Below are positions 25,487 through 33,188 of a DNA stretch of 64,000 nt, one piece after another; positions within the stretch are counted from its first letter, which is position 1, and each line of letters opens with the position of its first letter. The notes beneath the pieces are model-generated. The model did no database searches, had not been told where the DNA came from, and was given only the letters and a program-made list of their open reading frames with translations. A program made the position numbers and the translations under genes. Source of the DNA: Brevibacillus choshinensis (GTDB taxonomy: Bacteria; Bacillota; Bacilli; Brevibacillales; Brevibacillaceae); contig NZ_LJJB01000010.1 in the NCBI RefSeq assembly GCF_001420695.1, positions 202,364 to 266,363 on the forward strand, in the 5' to 3' direction.

Positions 25487-26404
25487 CTACTCCAATATCA
25501 CCGCATGCCCTGCTTCTGTCAGCCGATATTGTCCACGACCAACTGGATTCTTTTCAACCCATCCTTTTTTAATCAATGCCTTTAGCGGTTGATTCACGAA
25601 CAGTGAGTCAAATCGACGGGCTTTTTCCGGATTCACTCCTGACAATTTTCCTGCGATCACGGTGGGAGTCCGCCACTCGTCTCTCGCTAACGCCAGCAGC
25701 ACATTCCACTGCTTTTCTGGCAATCGATATGCCACTTTCTTTTTGCCTCGTTCTCCGGAATCCTTGGTACGAACTCGAAAGTAAAGCTTTCCGCCCTCTT
25801 TCTTTCTCTCACACCAGCCAGCTTCAAATTGCCAAAGCGCTTTCGCCAGTGATGCGCGCGGACTAACGTAGTGGGTCTCACAATGGTCGAGAATCTCCTT
25901 GATCGTCCTCCAGTCGCCCTCTTGATTCAAGTAACGCCTGATCTGGTTCATCGTAATACGATAGGGCGTGATATAACCGCCACCGCTTTGTCCGCCTTTT
26001 ACTTCTGAAGTCTGGTGATGCTCCGTGAGCGCTTCCTTGAGGTAGGGCAGCGTACGGCGAGCGAATGTCGCTGTTTTATCCGGCCATACACTACCAAACT
26101 TGCTGATCGTCAATACTCCGATCCCGTAATCTCGCAAAACCATGGTCACGAACTTCTTATAGGATTTGGGCTGATACGGAATGGCGATCCAGATGTAATG
26201 GGCATACCCACGCCATCTCAGTGCCTGCTCGATCAAGTCTAGACTGAGGGACTGCTTCATCTCCACGACGCCGACCAACTGGCCATTCGTAACGACAATA
26301 TCAGCACGTCCTCCTCGATGCCGACATTCTACCTCTGGGTAAACAGTGAAACCACGCTCTTCCATCCAGCTCTTGATTGGGTCGTACATATCCTCTTCTT
26401 TCAT
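25487..26404 (-). CDS. PD-(D/E)XK-type nuclease domain with C-terminal winged helix
   Basis: A 305-residue protein of unknown specific function. The N-terminal 100 residues have the core of a PD-(D/E)XK nuclease: VYPEVEC, GGRADIVVTNGQLVGVVEMKQ (D then E-x-K) and a following helix with LIEQALRWRGYAHY. The remainder is basic and ends in winged-helix-like segments (WNVLLALARDEWRTPTVIAGKLSG, then GQYRLTEAGHAVILE). This could be an orphan restriction, repair or defence nuclease. The ATG at 26404 has AAGGAG at 6 nt; a longer frame from 26446 lacks a site. The gene next to it is the tmrB-like pseudogene. Confidence 0.65.
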   Translation of the reverse strand: MKEEDMYDPIKSWMEERGFTVYPEVECRHRGGRADIVVTNGQLVGVVEMKQSLSLDLIEQALRWRGYAHYIWIAIPYQPKSYKKFVTMVLRDYGIGVLTISKFGSVWPDKTATFARRTLPYLKEALTEHHQTSEVKGGQSGGGYITPYRITMNQIRRYLNQEGDWRTIKEILDHCETHYVSPRASLAKALWQFEAGWCERKKEGGKLYFRVRTKDSGERGKKKVAYRLPEKQWNVLLALARDEWRTPTVIAGKLSGVNPEKARRFDSLFVNQPLKALIKKGWVEKNPVGRGQYRLTEAGHAVILE

Positions 26405-26587
26405 ACGATCTCCTTCTGTTGCTCCGTTCTTTTTCCTTCCTCTCACTTTATCACGAGCAGTGCGGACATACTATCATGACGCACTCATTGCCAACTCATT
26501 TCCAACTACGTCTTTCCCTGCGTGGTCGTTTTGCGTAAAATAAACAAAGTGAATAAAATTGACGTTCCTGAAAGGGAGGTAACTAGC

Positions 26588-26848
26588 ATGGAAGAAAAAA
26601 AGGAAACACTTGTCCCGGAACTCGAGGAACTACTGTATAAATTTACGGAACTGCTGACAGGCGAAGCGACACCTGAACGTGTAGAAATGGTGAAAGTATG
26701 GTGCCTCTACACCCATATGAGCAAAGCGATGCCGCCACTCATCCAGCACTGGGCGAGCGAGCCGGATCACGCCGAGGCACGCGATCAGATCAGAGAGATC
26801 ATCGAGCAAATCAAGCAGTGGAATCAGACGAAAAATCAGAAGCATTAA
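26588..26848 (+). CDS. DUF2573 (YusU-like) small protein
   Basis: An 86-residue acidic helical protein. The pattern LLYKFTELLTGEATPERVEMVKVW followed by LYTHMSKAMPPLIQHW resembles YusU/DUF2573 proteins of Bacilli, for which no function is known to me. The start at 26588 has GGGAGG 9 nt upstream; the longer frame from 26522 is not supported. It is a single gene followed 32 nt later by a long hairpin element. Confidence 0.75.
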   Translation: MEEKKETLVPELEELLYKFTELLTGEATPERVEMVKVWCLYTHMSKAMPPLIQHWASEPDHAEARDQIREIIEQIKQWNQTKNQKH

Positions 26849-26880
26849 TCGGCGACTGATAGGCTATGGTGGTGGGGCGG

Positions 26881-26996
26881 AAACCGGAGAAAAAAGCTGC
26901 GGTTCAAAGGGACACTTGTGCAGGAGTCATTCCTGCACGGTTCTTTTTTTTCACTCCGCCTCGGCTGTGCCCCTGTCATCTCCATTTCTCCGTTTT
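26881..26996 (+). repeat. Long-hairpin intergenic element, copy A
   Basis: A non-coding stretch of about 116 nt folds into a long stem: CGGAGAAA (26885-26892) pairs with TTTCTCCG (26985-26992). Inside it, GTGCAGG and CCTGCAC form a perfect small hairpin. The 35-nt core at 26909-26943 matches 51551-51585 at 30 positions, where a second long hairpin occurs. This is a dispersed structured element or small RNA family of unknown kind. Confidence 0.55.
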
Positions 26997-27058
26997 CCTA
27001 GTCAGCTGTACGTTTCAGTCCAACCTGTGCAAAATTGCCACAAGCTTAATAAAGCAAA

Positions 27059-27082
27059 GGGGCTGCCTCTACTGGCAGCCCC
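27059..27082 (-). terminator. Intrinsic-terminator-like hairpin
   Basis: GGGGCTGCC and GGCAGCCCC form a 9-bp stem with a 6-nt loop; on the minus strand TTTGCTTTATT follows. It could stop minus-strand read-through from the pirin unit. Confidence 0.6.
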
Positions 27083-27092
27083 AGATTGTTGA

Positions 27093-27125
27093 GAAACTCC
27101 ATACCTCTATGGAGTTTCATTTTTC
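27093..27125 (+). terminator. Intrinsic terminator, plus strand
   Basis: GAAACTCCAT (27093-27102) and ATGGAGTTTC (27109-27118) form a 10-bp stem followed by ATTTTTCTTG. It may end plus-strand transcripts from the DUF2573 gene and its downstream hairpin. Confidence 0.75.
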
Positions 27126-27170
27126 TTGTGCTTTTTGGCATAAAGATCGTTATGCTCAAATCAGTTCGCA

Positions 27171-27371
27171 AGAGAAGACTGTTTCCAGGCGGAGCGACTC
27201 GTGAAGTCCCTCTCAGCGGAGCCATGAATCCCGAGGCAACAGAATCGCTATCTATGAATCACCTTCGGAGCTGCGCGCCGTTTTGCGATTCCCTCGGGAT
27301 CATGGTGCAGCGGACAGTCTGCGCTTCTCGTAGGACGTAACCCGGAGCGGAGAATGGAAACAGGCTTCTCT
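27171..27371. repeat. 200-nt imperfect inverted repeat, non-coding
   Basis: The outer arms (27171-27187 and 27355-27371) match at 16 of 17 positions; an inner pair (27222-27248 and 27285-27305) shares CCCGAGG/CCTCGGG and AATCGC/GCGATT. No coding frame is convincing. It fills most of the 540-bp gap between the DUF2573 gene and the pirin unit. It could be a structured RNA or a decayed mobile element. Confidence 0.55.
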
Positions 27372-27388
27372 TTTACAACAGATACTTT

Positions 27389-27718
27389 CTAGCTAGCACG
27401 AAAACGTTCAGGCACATACTCGATATGCGCTTCTGCTACGATCGTCAGGCAATGGTTCTCATGGTCGTACTTCACCGGATTATCCTTGACGTAAAACCAC
27501 GTTTTCTTTGTCGGTTCTCCCTCTGATTCATGAAACAGAAAGACATTCAGCTCGTCCTTCCAGTTAAGGATATCTTCCACGACGGCATCAAAAGGAACGT
27601 TCAGACTAAACATCCAGCCCGCTTCTACCTTTTCCACGTGATAAACCACGTCCTGCTTGCTAGAATCGATGAACGTCCTGCCCCCTACTGCGTGCTTTAC
27701 CAAAAAGGTTTCTTTCAA
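27389..27718 (-). CDS. Conserved-looking hypothetical protein downstream of pirin
   Basis: A 109-residue soluble protein with no family I recognise. It has an N-terminal FLVKHAVGGRTFIDSS, then alternating strands (WMFSLNVPF, LNVFLFHE, TWFYVKDNPVKYD), suggesting a small all-beta domain. The best start is the TTG at 27718, which lies 8 nt after AGGAGG; the in-frame ATG at 27724 is only 2 nt from the same site. It begins 13 bp after the pirin gene and is surely co-transcribed. Function unknown. Confidence 0.7.
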   Translation of the reverse strand: MKETFLVKHAVGGRTFIDSSKQDVVYHVEKVEAGWMFSLNVPFDAVVEDILNWKDELNVFLFHESEGEPTKKTWFYVKDNPVKYDHENHCLTIVAEAHIEYVPERFRAS

Positions 27719-27731
27719 CCTCATCCCCTCC

Positions 27732-28430
27732 TCACGGTAAATCAATTAGCATAAAAAATGCTTCTTCCTGGGCAGCGATTGCCAGGCTCGATACGGATTC
27801 CATTCGCGCCGTATCCCTTGTCCCTAGTTCGTGTCCATTCACCACTAGCTTCCCTTCGATCACGAACAAAAACACGCGTCGTCCCTCTGGTTGTACAAAA
27901 GACAGCTCCTTCCCTTGCTCCAGACGACTCAAGTAGATGGTCATGTCCTGATGAATGGACGCGACACAATCGGTCCCTTTTTTGGAAACGACCGGCAACA
28001 AAGCGTTCGCCAACTGCTCTCGGTCGTACCCCTTCGTTTCAAAAGACGGTGTAAGCCCTCTCTCCTCGGGCATGAACCACAGCTGGAGAAAATTTACGCC
28101 TTCCGTCTCTGACGCATTGTACTCCGCGTGGACGATACCCGTTCCTGCTGACATCCGTTGAACTTCCCCCGCAGAGACGACCTCGACATTCCCCAGGTTA
28201 TCCTCATGCTTGACTTGTCCTTTGAGAACGATCGTGACGACTTCCATGTCACTGTGTGGATGGGGACCAAAGCCCTTTCCACCTGCTACCTCATCGTCGT
28301 TGCATACCCGCATGACTCCAAAGCTCGTATTATTCGGGTCAAAATATTCTCCAAAAGAAAAGCTGAGGTGACTGCGCAGCCAGCCCACATCTACCGAATA
28401 TCTCGAATTTGAAGGAAATACTTGAATCAT
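27732..28430 (-). CDS. Pirin family bicupin (quercetinase/YhaK-like)
   Basis: A 232-residue two-cupin protein of the pirin family. The first cupin has the metal-binding motif GFGPHPHSDMEVVTIVLKG and VQRMSAGTGIVHAEYN, with three His and one Glu positioned as in quercetin 2,3-dioxygenase-type pirins. The second cupin is degenerate. Bacterial members include flavonoid dioxygenases and redox-responsive proteins such as YhaK; which applies here is unknown. It is the first gene of a two-gene unit. Confidence 0.92.
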   Translation of the reverse strand: MIQVFPSNSRYSVDVGWLRSHLSFSFGEYFDPNNTSFGVMRVCNDDEVAGGKGFGPHPHSDMEVVTIVLKGQVKHEDNLGNVEVVSAGEVQRMSAGTGIVHAEYNASETEGVNFLQLWFMPEERGLTPSFETKGYDREQLANALLPVVSKKGTDCVASIHQDMTIYLSRLEQGKELSFVQPEGRRVFLFVIEGKLVVNGHELGTRDTARMESVSSLAIAAQEEAFFMLIDLP

Positions 28431-28490
28431 CTCTAACGACCTCCTTGATCCCTTTACCTACCCACATTGTACGGGGTTTTCCCCTTTTCT

Positions 28491-28527
28491 ACAAACAAGG
28501 ACCCTGGGCAAAGTGCACCTGGTCCTT
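28491..28527 (-). terminator. Intrinsic terminator of lytST
   Basis: AAGGACC (28497-28503) pairs with GGTCCTT (28521-28527), extended by an inner CC/GG; the minus strand continues TTTGTAG. It overlaps the last codon of lytT. Confidence 0.7.
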
Positions 28528-29308
28528 AGAAGCCGAGCCGTTTTTTCAATTCCTTTACCACGTTACGACTCACGGGAATTTCTGTTCTCCGACAGTCCTG
28601 CATGACTAAATGAATCGATCCTTTGAACCACGGTACGAGCTCCGCTGTTTTGGATAGATTGGCGATAAAAGCCCGATGCGTGCGAAAAAATTGCTTGGGA
28701 GAAAGTCGGCTTTCCAGTTCCTGCAGTGTAAAAGAAGTGGAAAACTGTTCATTTCCGGTGTAAATACTGGCATAACGGCCTTCCAGTGTGGCATACACGA
28801 TTTCATTGGGGTCGATCAGCATAATCTTTCCATTCTTCTCAACGGGTACTCGGCGAGGCTGTTGATCAGCAAGGACATTCTGCAGGAGTGTTTGCAGCTG
28901 TTCTTCCAGATACGGTGCACTCATCACTTGCGAGTCCGTGCTGCGAAGCAACTTTCTCACGCGATTCATCGTTTTTTCTAGTCGCGTTTCACTGAACGGT
29001 TTGACGATATAATCGATCGCATCCGTCTCAAACGCACGGACGGCGTGAATCTCATAGGCACTCGCAAAAATGATGACGGGTGGATTCACCATCGACTCCA
29101 GCAGTTCCTGACCGACATCCACGCCATCTCTGTCCTGAAGATGGATGTCCAAAAAAACGGCATCCGGCTCCACCTGCAAGACGGAGTCGATCGCTTCCTC
29201 CCCGCTGCTCGCCTCTCCAATAACAGACACTTCCGGAAACTGCTCCAGCAAGTACCGAAGCTCCGAGCGAGCAGGCGCCTCATCATCCACGATGAATACT
29301 TTTAGCAC
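28526..29308 (-). CDS. lytT: LytTR-type response regulator
   Basis: A 260-residue regulator with an N-terminal receiver (VFIVDDEAPARSE, phosphoacceptor in AVFLDIHLQDRDG, IVKPF) and a C-terminal LytTR DNA-binding domain (about residues 150-255; FFRTHRAFIANL and PVSRNVVKELKK are typical). It pairs with the LytS-type kinase whose gene overlaps by 26 nt or more. In Bacillus LytST controls pyruvate uptake genes; the E. coli relatives BtsSR control btsT. So cstA at 6-8 kb is a candidate target (inference). The GTG at 29308 lies 9 nt after AGGAG; the ATG at 29314 is too close to it. Confidence 0.93.
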   Translation of the reverse strand: MLKVFIVDDEAPARSELRYLLEQFPEVSVIGEASSGEEAIDSVLQVEPDAVFLDIHLQDRDGVDVGQELLESMVNPPVIIFASAYEIHAVRAFETDAIDYIVKPFSETRLEKTMNRVRKLLRSTDSQVMSAPYLEEQLQTLLQNVLADQQPRRVPVEKNGKIMLIDPNEIVYATLEGRYASIYTGNEQFSTSFTLQELESRLSPKQFFRTHRAFIANLSKTAELVPWFKGSIHLVMQDCRRTEIPVSRNVVKELKKRLGF

Positions 29309-31010
29309 TGGCATTCACTCCTACTGGCAAAGTAATGACACAAGTCGTGCCTTCGTCAACCACACTCTCGATGGTGATCCCATACGGCAGTCCATATACG
29401 GATTGGAGCCTGTTTTTTACGTTAGACAGACCAATTCCAGATAACCGCCTTTTGCCTGCTTTCTGGTTCAGCGGCGCAGCAAAGGGATCCGTCGCCATGC
29501 CCACACCGTTATCCGCGACCGTCAGCTCCAGTGTCTTATAGTCCAATCGCTTGGCCTTGATCAGGACAGTTCCCCCTTCACGCTTTGGCAAAAGGCCATG
29601 CTTGACCGCATTCTCCACCAATGGCTGTAAAATCAGTCCAGGGACGATCACGCTTTCCATATCCCTCTCGATGTCGTACTTGACATGCAGCTTTTCCCCG
29701 AAGCGTGCGCGCTCGATCGCCAGATACGCCTCGATATGCTCGAGCTCCTCTGCCAGGCTGACGTACCCCCCGGAATCATGCAGGTTGCGGCGGAAATACT
29801 CTCCCAAGTGAATCAACAGCTCCCGCGCCTGCTCTGGACGGAAGCGAATGAACGAAACAATCGTATTGAGAGCGTTGAACAAAAAGTGCGGATTGATCTG
29901 GGCATGCAAGGCCTTGATCTCCGCATCAGCCAGCAGTCGTGACTGCTTCTCCAACTCGGCCAGCTCCAGCTGCGTCGAAATCAGGTTGCCCAAGCCACGA
30001 ACGAGCTCCAGGTCGACAGCAGACAGCTTGCGCGAACGATCCTGGTACAGCTTCAATACGCCGGCTACCTCACGTCTGCGCATCAACGGGACGAGAATGG
30101 CATAGCGCAGCGGACAATTTGACTCCTTGCAACCGATTTCCTCCCGATTGCGAGCAATCATCACTTCTCTGGTGTCCAGTACGGCCTGTGTTGCTTTGGT
30201 CGTGATCCCTTCGCCCACGACGTGATGGGACGAACCTGCTCCCACATGGGCCAGCACTGTCTCTTTATCCGTGATGGCTACCGCCGCTACGCGAGTCGTG
30301 CGCAAAATTTCTTCGGCTACCTTTCTCGCCGAAGTATAGGTCAGTCCTTCCCGCAAATAAGACAGGGTCTTGTCTGCTACTTGCATCGTTCGTTGGGCCT
30401 GCAGCGCCCCGATGCGGTCTTCTTCTTTTTTAACGAGGTCAATAATGATGACGAGAATGGCAATCCCGAGAGAATTGACGACGGACATCGGGATACTGAT
30501 AAACTGGACGAGCGCCAGCGCATCAGCATACGGACGTGCGACCAGCAAGATGATCCCCATCTGCATCCATTCCGCGATAAAGCCGACGATCAAGGCGGTT
30601 GTCCATCCGATTTCTTGTTGACGGTTGCGGCGGAACTGGTAGATCAAGCCCGCAATCAACCCTTCGCTAATCGTGGATATGGCACACGCCAAATCAGTAA
30701 AACCACCGAGAGAGTAGCGGTGTATCCCGGCGATCAATCCAGTCATCAGACCCACCCAGGGACCTGCCAAAAGCCCCGCTACCACCGTACCGATCACGCG
30801 GGAGTTGGCTATCGCATCCTGATACCAGATGCCGTTGTACGTTCCCAAAATGGAAATCGCGGAGAAAATGAGCACCATAACTGCTTTTTCCTTCCACGTA
30901 GCCTGTTGATTCAAAATACTGCGAAATGCGCGAACGCGAGTAAACAGCAGTGCCGCAACGATCAGAACAGCTGTCCGCTCAGCCAATGGCATCATTAGAG
31001 CGAGATTCAC
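29283..31010 (-). CDS. lytS: LytS-type sensor histidine kinase
   Basis: A 575-residue kinase: a 5TMR-LYT membrane sensor (residues 1-190 with the NSRVIGTVVAGLLAGPWVG motif), a GAF domain (about 210-350), and a His-kinase domain of the LytS class with the phosphoacceptor in ALHAQINPHFLFNALNTI and an ATPase domain with N-box LVENAVKHG. Ligands of this class are small metabolites such as pyruvate. The GTG at 31010 has AGGGGG at 7-8 nt. A longer frame from 31070 is excluded because that ATG would lie inside the predicted promoter. Confidence 0.95.
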   Translation of the reverse strand: MNLALMMPLAERTAVLIVAALLFTRVRAFRSILNQQATWKEKAVMVLIFSAISILGTYNGIWYQDAIANSRVIGTVVAGLLAGPWVGLMTGLIAGIHRYSLGGFTDLACAISTISEGLIAGLIYQFRRNRQQEIGWTTALIVGFIAEWMQMGIILLVARPYADALALVQFISIPMSVVNSLGIAILVIIIDLVKKEEDRIGALQAQRTMQVADKTLSYLREGLTYTSARKVAEEILRTTRVAAVAITDKETVLAHVGAGSSHHVVGEGITTKATQAVLDTREVMIARNREEIGCKESNCPLRYAILVPLMRRREVAGVLKLYQDRSRKLSAVDLELVRGLGNLISTQLELAELEKQSRLLADAEIKALHAQINPHFLFNALNTIVSFIRFRPEQARELLIHLGEYFRRNLHDSGGYVSLAEELEHIEAYLAIERARFGEKLHVKYDIERDMESVIVPGLILQPLVENAVKHGLLPKREGGTVLIKAKRLDYKTLELTVADNGVGMATDPFAAPLNQKAGKRRLSGIGLSNVKNRLQSVYGLPYGITIESVVDEGTTCVITLPVGVNASAKSIHRG

Positions 31011-31047
31011 GGGTATTCCCCCTACCAGAAAACGATATCCTTTCCTT

Positions 31048-31077
31048 ATTATGGTCAGCAGCTGAATCATCGGTCAA
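31048..31077 (-). promoter_or_regulatory. Sigma-A promoter of lytST
   Basis: On the minus strand TTGACC (31072-31077) and CATAAT (31048-31053) are 18 nt apart, placing the transcript start near 31041, about 30 nt before the GTG at 31010. Confidence 0.6.
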
Positions 31078-31182
31078 GACTTGACAGAAAATTAGAAAAC
31101 CGAGCAAATAACAAGAAAAACGCGGGAATTTGAATTGCGCCCGCCTCCTTTTTTCCACTTGATCAGACTGTAGTGGAGGAGA

Positions 31183-31265
31183 GGAAAAAACGAAACCGCG
31201 TCCAAAGCAGCCGTCTCAGGAAGCTTCTCAGAGGTGGACGCTTACAAGCGTGTTTCGTTTTTTCC
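31183..31265. repeat. 83-nt hairpin element upstream of lytST
   Basis: GGAAAAAACGAAAC (31183-31196) pairs perfectly with GTTTCGTTTTTTCC (31252-31265); an inner pair GCGTCCA/TGGACGC (31198-31204, 31235-31241) extends it. The T-rich arms could end transcription on either strand, but no gene ends nearby. Purpose unknown. Confidence 0.6.
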
Positions 31266-31510
31266 ATTGCGCCTCGGTTGGTGTTCCAAAGATCATCCGC
31301 TTATTTCCCCTTATTCCTCAGCCAGCCTTGACTCACCCACTTGCCTTATTTTGTGGGCTCCCTTGACACGCCGAACAGACATATTTGCCGACTTCATTTT
31401 TCTCTTGTTTCACGAACGCCCTTCGAAGCTCAAGCGATAGACAGAATAAGCTTTTGATCCCTTGAACCACGTAATACCAGGTAGCTAGAAACCACAGCAC
31501 ATAAAAGATT
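31266..31510. other. Non-coding stretch, nothing recognised
   Basis: About 245 bp between the hairpin at 31183-31265 and repeat copy 3. I see no coding frame, promoter or structured motif I can support. Confidence 0.5.
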
Positions 31511-31660
31511 GTTTAAAAAACTTGGCTTTGCCAAGCCTTCGCGCTGGCGGAGCCTTAGTACCCAAAGGGCACAAGTCTCGCTTTCTCACTTTCGTTCGAA
31601 GTCTCGCTATGTTGCGCTTATACTATCAACCTTAAAATTTTTATACTCCGATAGTACAAA
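31511..31660 (+). repeat. Dispersed intergenic repeat, copy 3, with internal insertion
   Basis: This copy shares the left part (AAAACTTGG, AAGCCTT, GGCGGAGCCTTAGT) and the right part (TTGCGCTTATACT, then a stem and GTACAA) with the 84-bp units at 4720 and 5766. Between TTAGT and TTGCGC it carries about 52 extra nt. Its terminal stem is TACTATC with GATAGTA. It again borders the terminator of a minus-strand operon, in the same orientation. Confidence 0.65.
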
Positions 31661-31690
31661 AAAAGCGAAGGTCTTCACCGTCGCTTTTTG
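31659..31690 (-). terminator. Intrinsic terminator of the CoA-transferase/ABC operon
   Basis: On the minus strand AAAAAGCGA and TTCGCTTTTTTT pair around GGTGAAGACC, followed by a long U-tract. It begins 3 nt past the ATPase gene. Confidence 0.9.
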
Positions 31691-31692
31691 CT

Positions 31693-32433
31693 CTACAACA
31701 CTCGATTCAAAAACTCGCGTGTACGCTCTTCCTTCGGGTTGTTGAATATTTCATGGGGTGGTGCCAATTCAATAATTCTCCCCTGATTCATGAAGGCGAC
31801 ATAATCGGCCACATCTTTGGCAAAGCCCATCTCATGCGTCACGATGATCATCGTCATTCCTTCCTTTGCAAGCTGCTTCATCGTCTCCAGCACCTCGCCG
31901 ACGAGCTCCGGATCGAGGGCAGAGGTCGGCTCGTCAAACAGCATGATTTCCGGTTTCATCGCCAGAGACCGAGCAATCGCCACACGCTGCTTTTGACCAC
32001 CTGAGAGACTGGCAGGATAGACATCCGCCTTTTCTTCCAAGCCGACTTTTTTCAAAAGCTCGATGGCCTCTCGCTTTAGCTCCTCTTTATTCGGCTTTCG
32101 GACGACCAGTGGCGCCTCCATGATGTTCTCTAATACGGTCTTATGGGGAAACAGATTGAAGTGCTGAAACACCATGCCTACCTTTTGCCGCACCTGGGTC
32201 AAGTCATCCTTTTTAGGGTCAATGCTCTTCCCTTCGATGAAGACTTCTCCCCCGTCCTTGATCTCCAAAAAGTTGATGCAGCGGATGAGCGTGCTTTTTC
32301 CTGATCCACTGGCGCCAATCAGGACGGCTACTTCGCCTTTTTTCACCGTCAGATTCACGTCCTTTAATACCTCTTGGGACCCAAAGCTTTTCTTGAGATT
32401 TTGTACACGAATCATTTCCTGTTCGATCCTCAT
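31693..32433 (-). CDS. Polar amino-acid ABC importer, ATPase subunit
   Basis: A 246-residue GlnQ-type ATPase with Walker [10 protein letters not shown], signature LSGGQKQR, Walker [14 protein letters not shown] and the switch His in IIVTHEMGF. It powers the importer formed with the permease and binding protein encoded just upstream. The ATG at 32433 has AGGAGG at 6-7 nt. It is the last gene of the sigma-54-controlled operon and is followed by a strong terminator. Confidence 0.96.
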   Translation of the reverse strand: MRIEQEMIRVQNLKKSFGSQEVLKDVNLTVKKGEVAVLIGASGSGKSTLIRCINFLEIKDGGEVFIEGKSIDPKKDDLTQVRQKVGMVFQHFNLFPHKTVLENIMEAPLVVRKPNKEELKREAIELLKKVGLEEKADVYPASLSGGQKQRVAIARSLAMKPEIMLFDEPTSALDPELVGEVLETMKQLAKEGMTMIIVTHEMGFAKDVADYVAFMNQGRIIELAPPHEIFNNPKEERTREFLNRVL

Positions 32434-32447
32434 CGCTTATCCTCCTA

Positions 32448-33110
32448 CTAGTCCCCTTTAGCCAAACGCTGCTCCATTTTGTTGACAAAATACGTGAAGA
32501 CCATGACGATCACCAAATAGTAAAGCGCCACGATCAGGAAAAACGTCATCTCATCAAACGTCTCCGCAGACAAGCGACGCGCCATGGAGAACAGCTCATC
32601 CATCGCGATGAAAGCCGCCAGTGACGATTCTTTCAACGACAGTATGAACTGGTTGCCAAGTGGTGGTATGGAACGTTTCAACGCTTGGGGTAGAATGATA
32701 CGCCGCATGGTCTGCCTAGTGGACATCCCCAGAGAAAGGCCCGCTTCCATTTGCCCTCTGTCAATGGATTGAATCGCACCACGGAAGATTTCTGCGATAT
32801 AGGCACCACTGTGGACGGCAAGAGCGAGTGCCGCTGACCAAAATTGGCCCAGATCGACTACCTTGTAAAAACCGAAATAGAGGACAAAGATTTGTACGAT
32901 CAAAGGTGTACCACGAATCACCGTGATGTACAGATTGGCAAGAAATGGACCTGCCGGGAACTTGGAGACCTTTAACAGCGCAACGAGCAGTCCGATCACC
33001 GTTCCTACGACGACGGATGCGAAGGTCAGCTCAAAGGTCAATAACAACGGCTTCATAAACAACGGTAGCGTACGGAAAAACTCTTCTATCAAATGGGCAA
33101 TACTGGGCAC
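32448..33110 (-). CDS. Polar amino-acid ABC importer, permease subunit
   Basis: A 220-residue membrane subunit of the HisM/GlnP family with about five helices and the EAA loop (ALAVHSGAYIAEIFRGAIQSID, then EAGLSLGMSTRQTMRRI). It presumably forms a homodimer with the adjacent ATPase. The GTG at 33110 lies 8-9 nt after GGGGG; a longer frame from a TTG at 33149 would start inside a hairpin. Substrate is unknown, an amino acid by family. Confidence 0.93.
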   Translation of the reverse strand: MPSIAHLIEEFFRTLPLFMKPLLLTFELTFASVVVGTVIGLLVALLKVSKFPAGPFLANLYITVIRGTPLIVQIFVLYFGFYKVVDLGQFWSAALALAVHSGAYIAEIFRGAIQSIDRGQMEAGLSLGMSTRQTMRRIILPQALKRSIPPLGNQFILSLKESSLAAFIAMDELFSMARRLSAETFDEMTFFLIVALYYLVIVMVFTYFVNKMEQRLAKGD

Positions 33111-33142
33111 TCTATGCCACCCCCGCTTGTCATGGAATGAAC

Positions 33143-33170
33143 CTACCAAACCGGTCGATCGGCTTGGTAG
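33143..33170 (-). promoter_or_regulatory. Intra-operon stem-loop between binding protein and permease
   Basis: CTACCAAACCG (33143-33153) and CGGCTTGGTAG (33160-33170) form an 11-bp stem with one wobble pair. No U-tract follows. Such stem-loops after a binding-protein gene usually protect its mRNA or limit read-through, so that the binding protein is made in excess. Confidence 0.65.
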
Positions 33171-33188
33171 GCAGTATGGATTGTGGCA

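Noticed and set aside
25044-25592. Plus-strand frames over the tmrB-like region
   Set aside because: The minus strand shows clear TmrB-family segments in three frames; the plus frames are their shadow.
26866-27340. Plus-strand frames in the gap after the DUF2573 gene
   Set aside because: They run through long inverted repeats and terminators; composition and starts do not support coding.
30222-30998. 258-codon plus-strand frame antisense to lytS
   Set aside because: The sense strand encodes a full LytS kinase; the antisense product is a charged, repetitive shadow without a start site.
31234-31745. Plus-strand frames between lytS and the ABC operon
   Set aside because: One reads out of a hairpin and the other through repeat copy 3 and a terminator; neither looks like protein.
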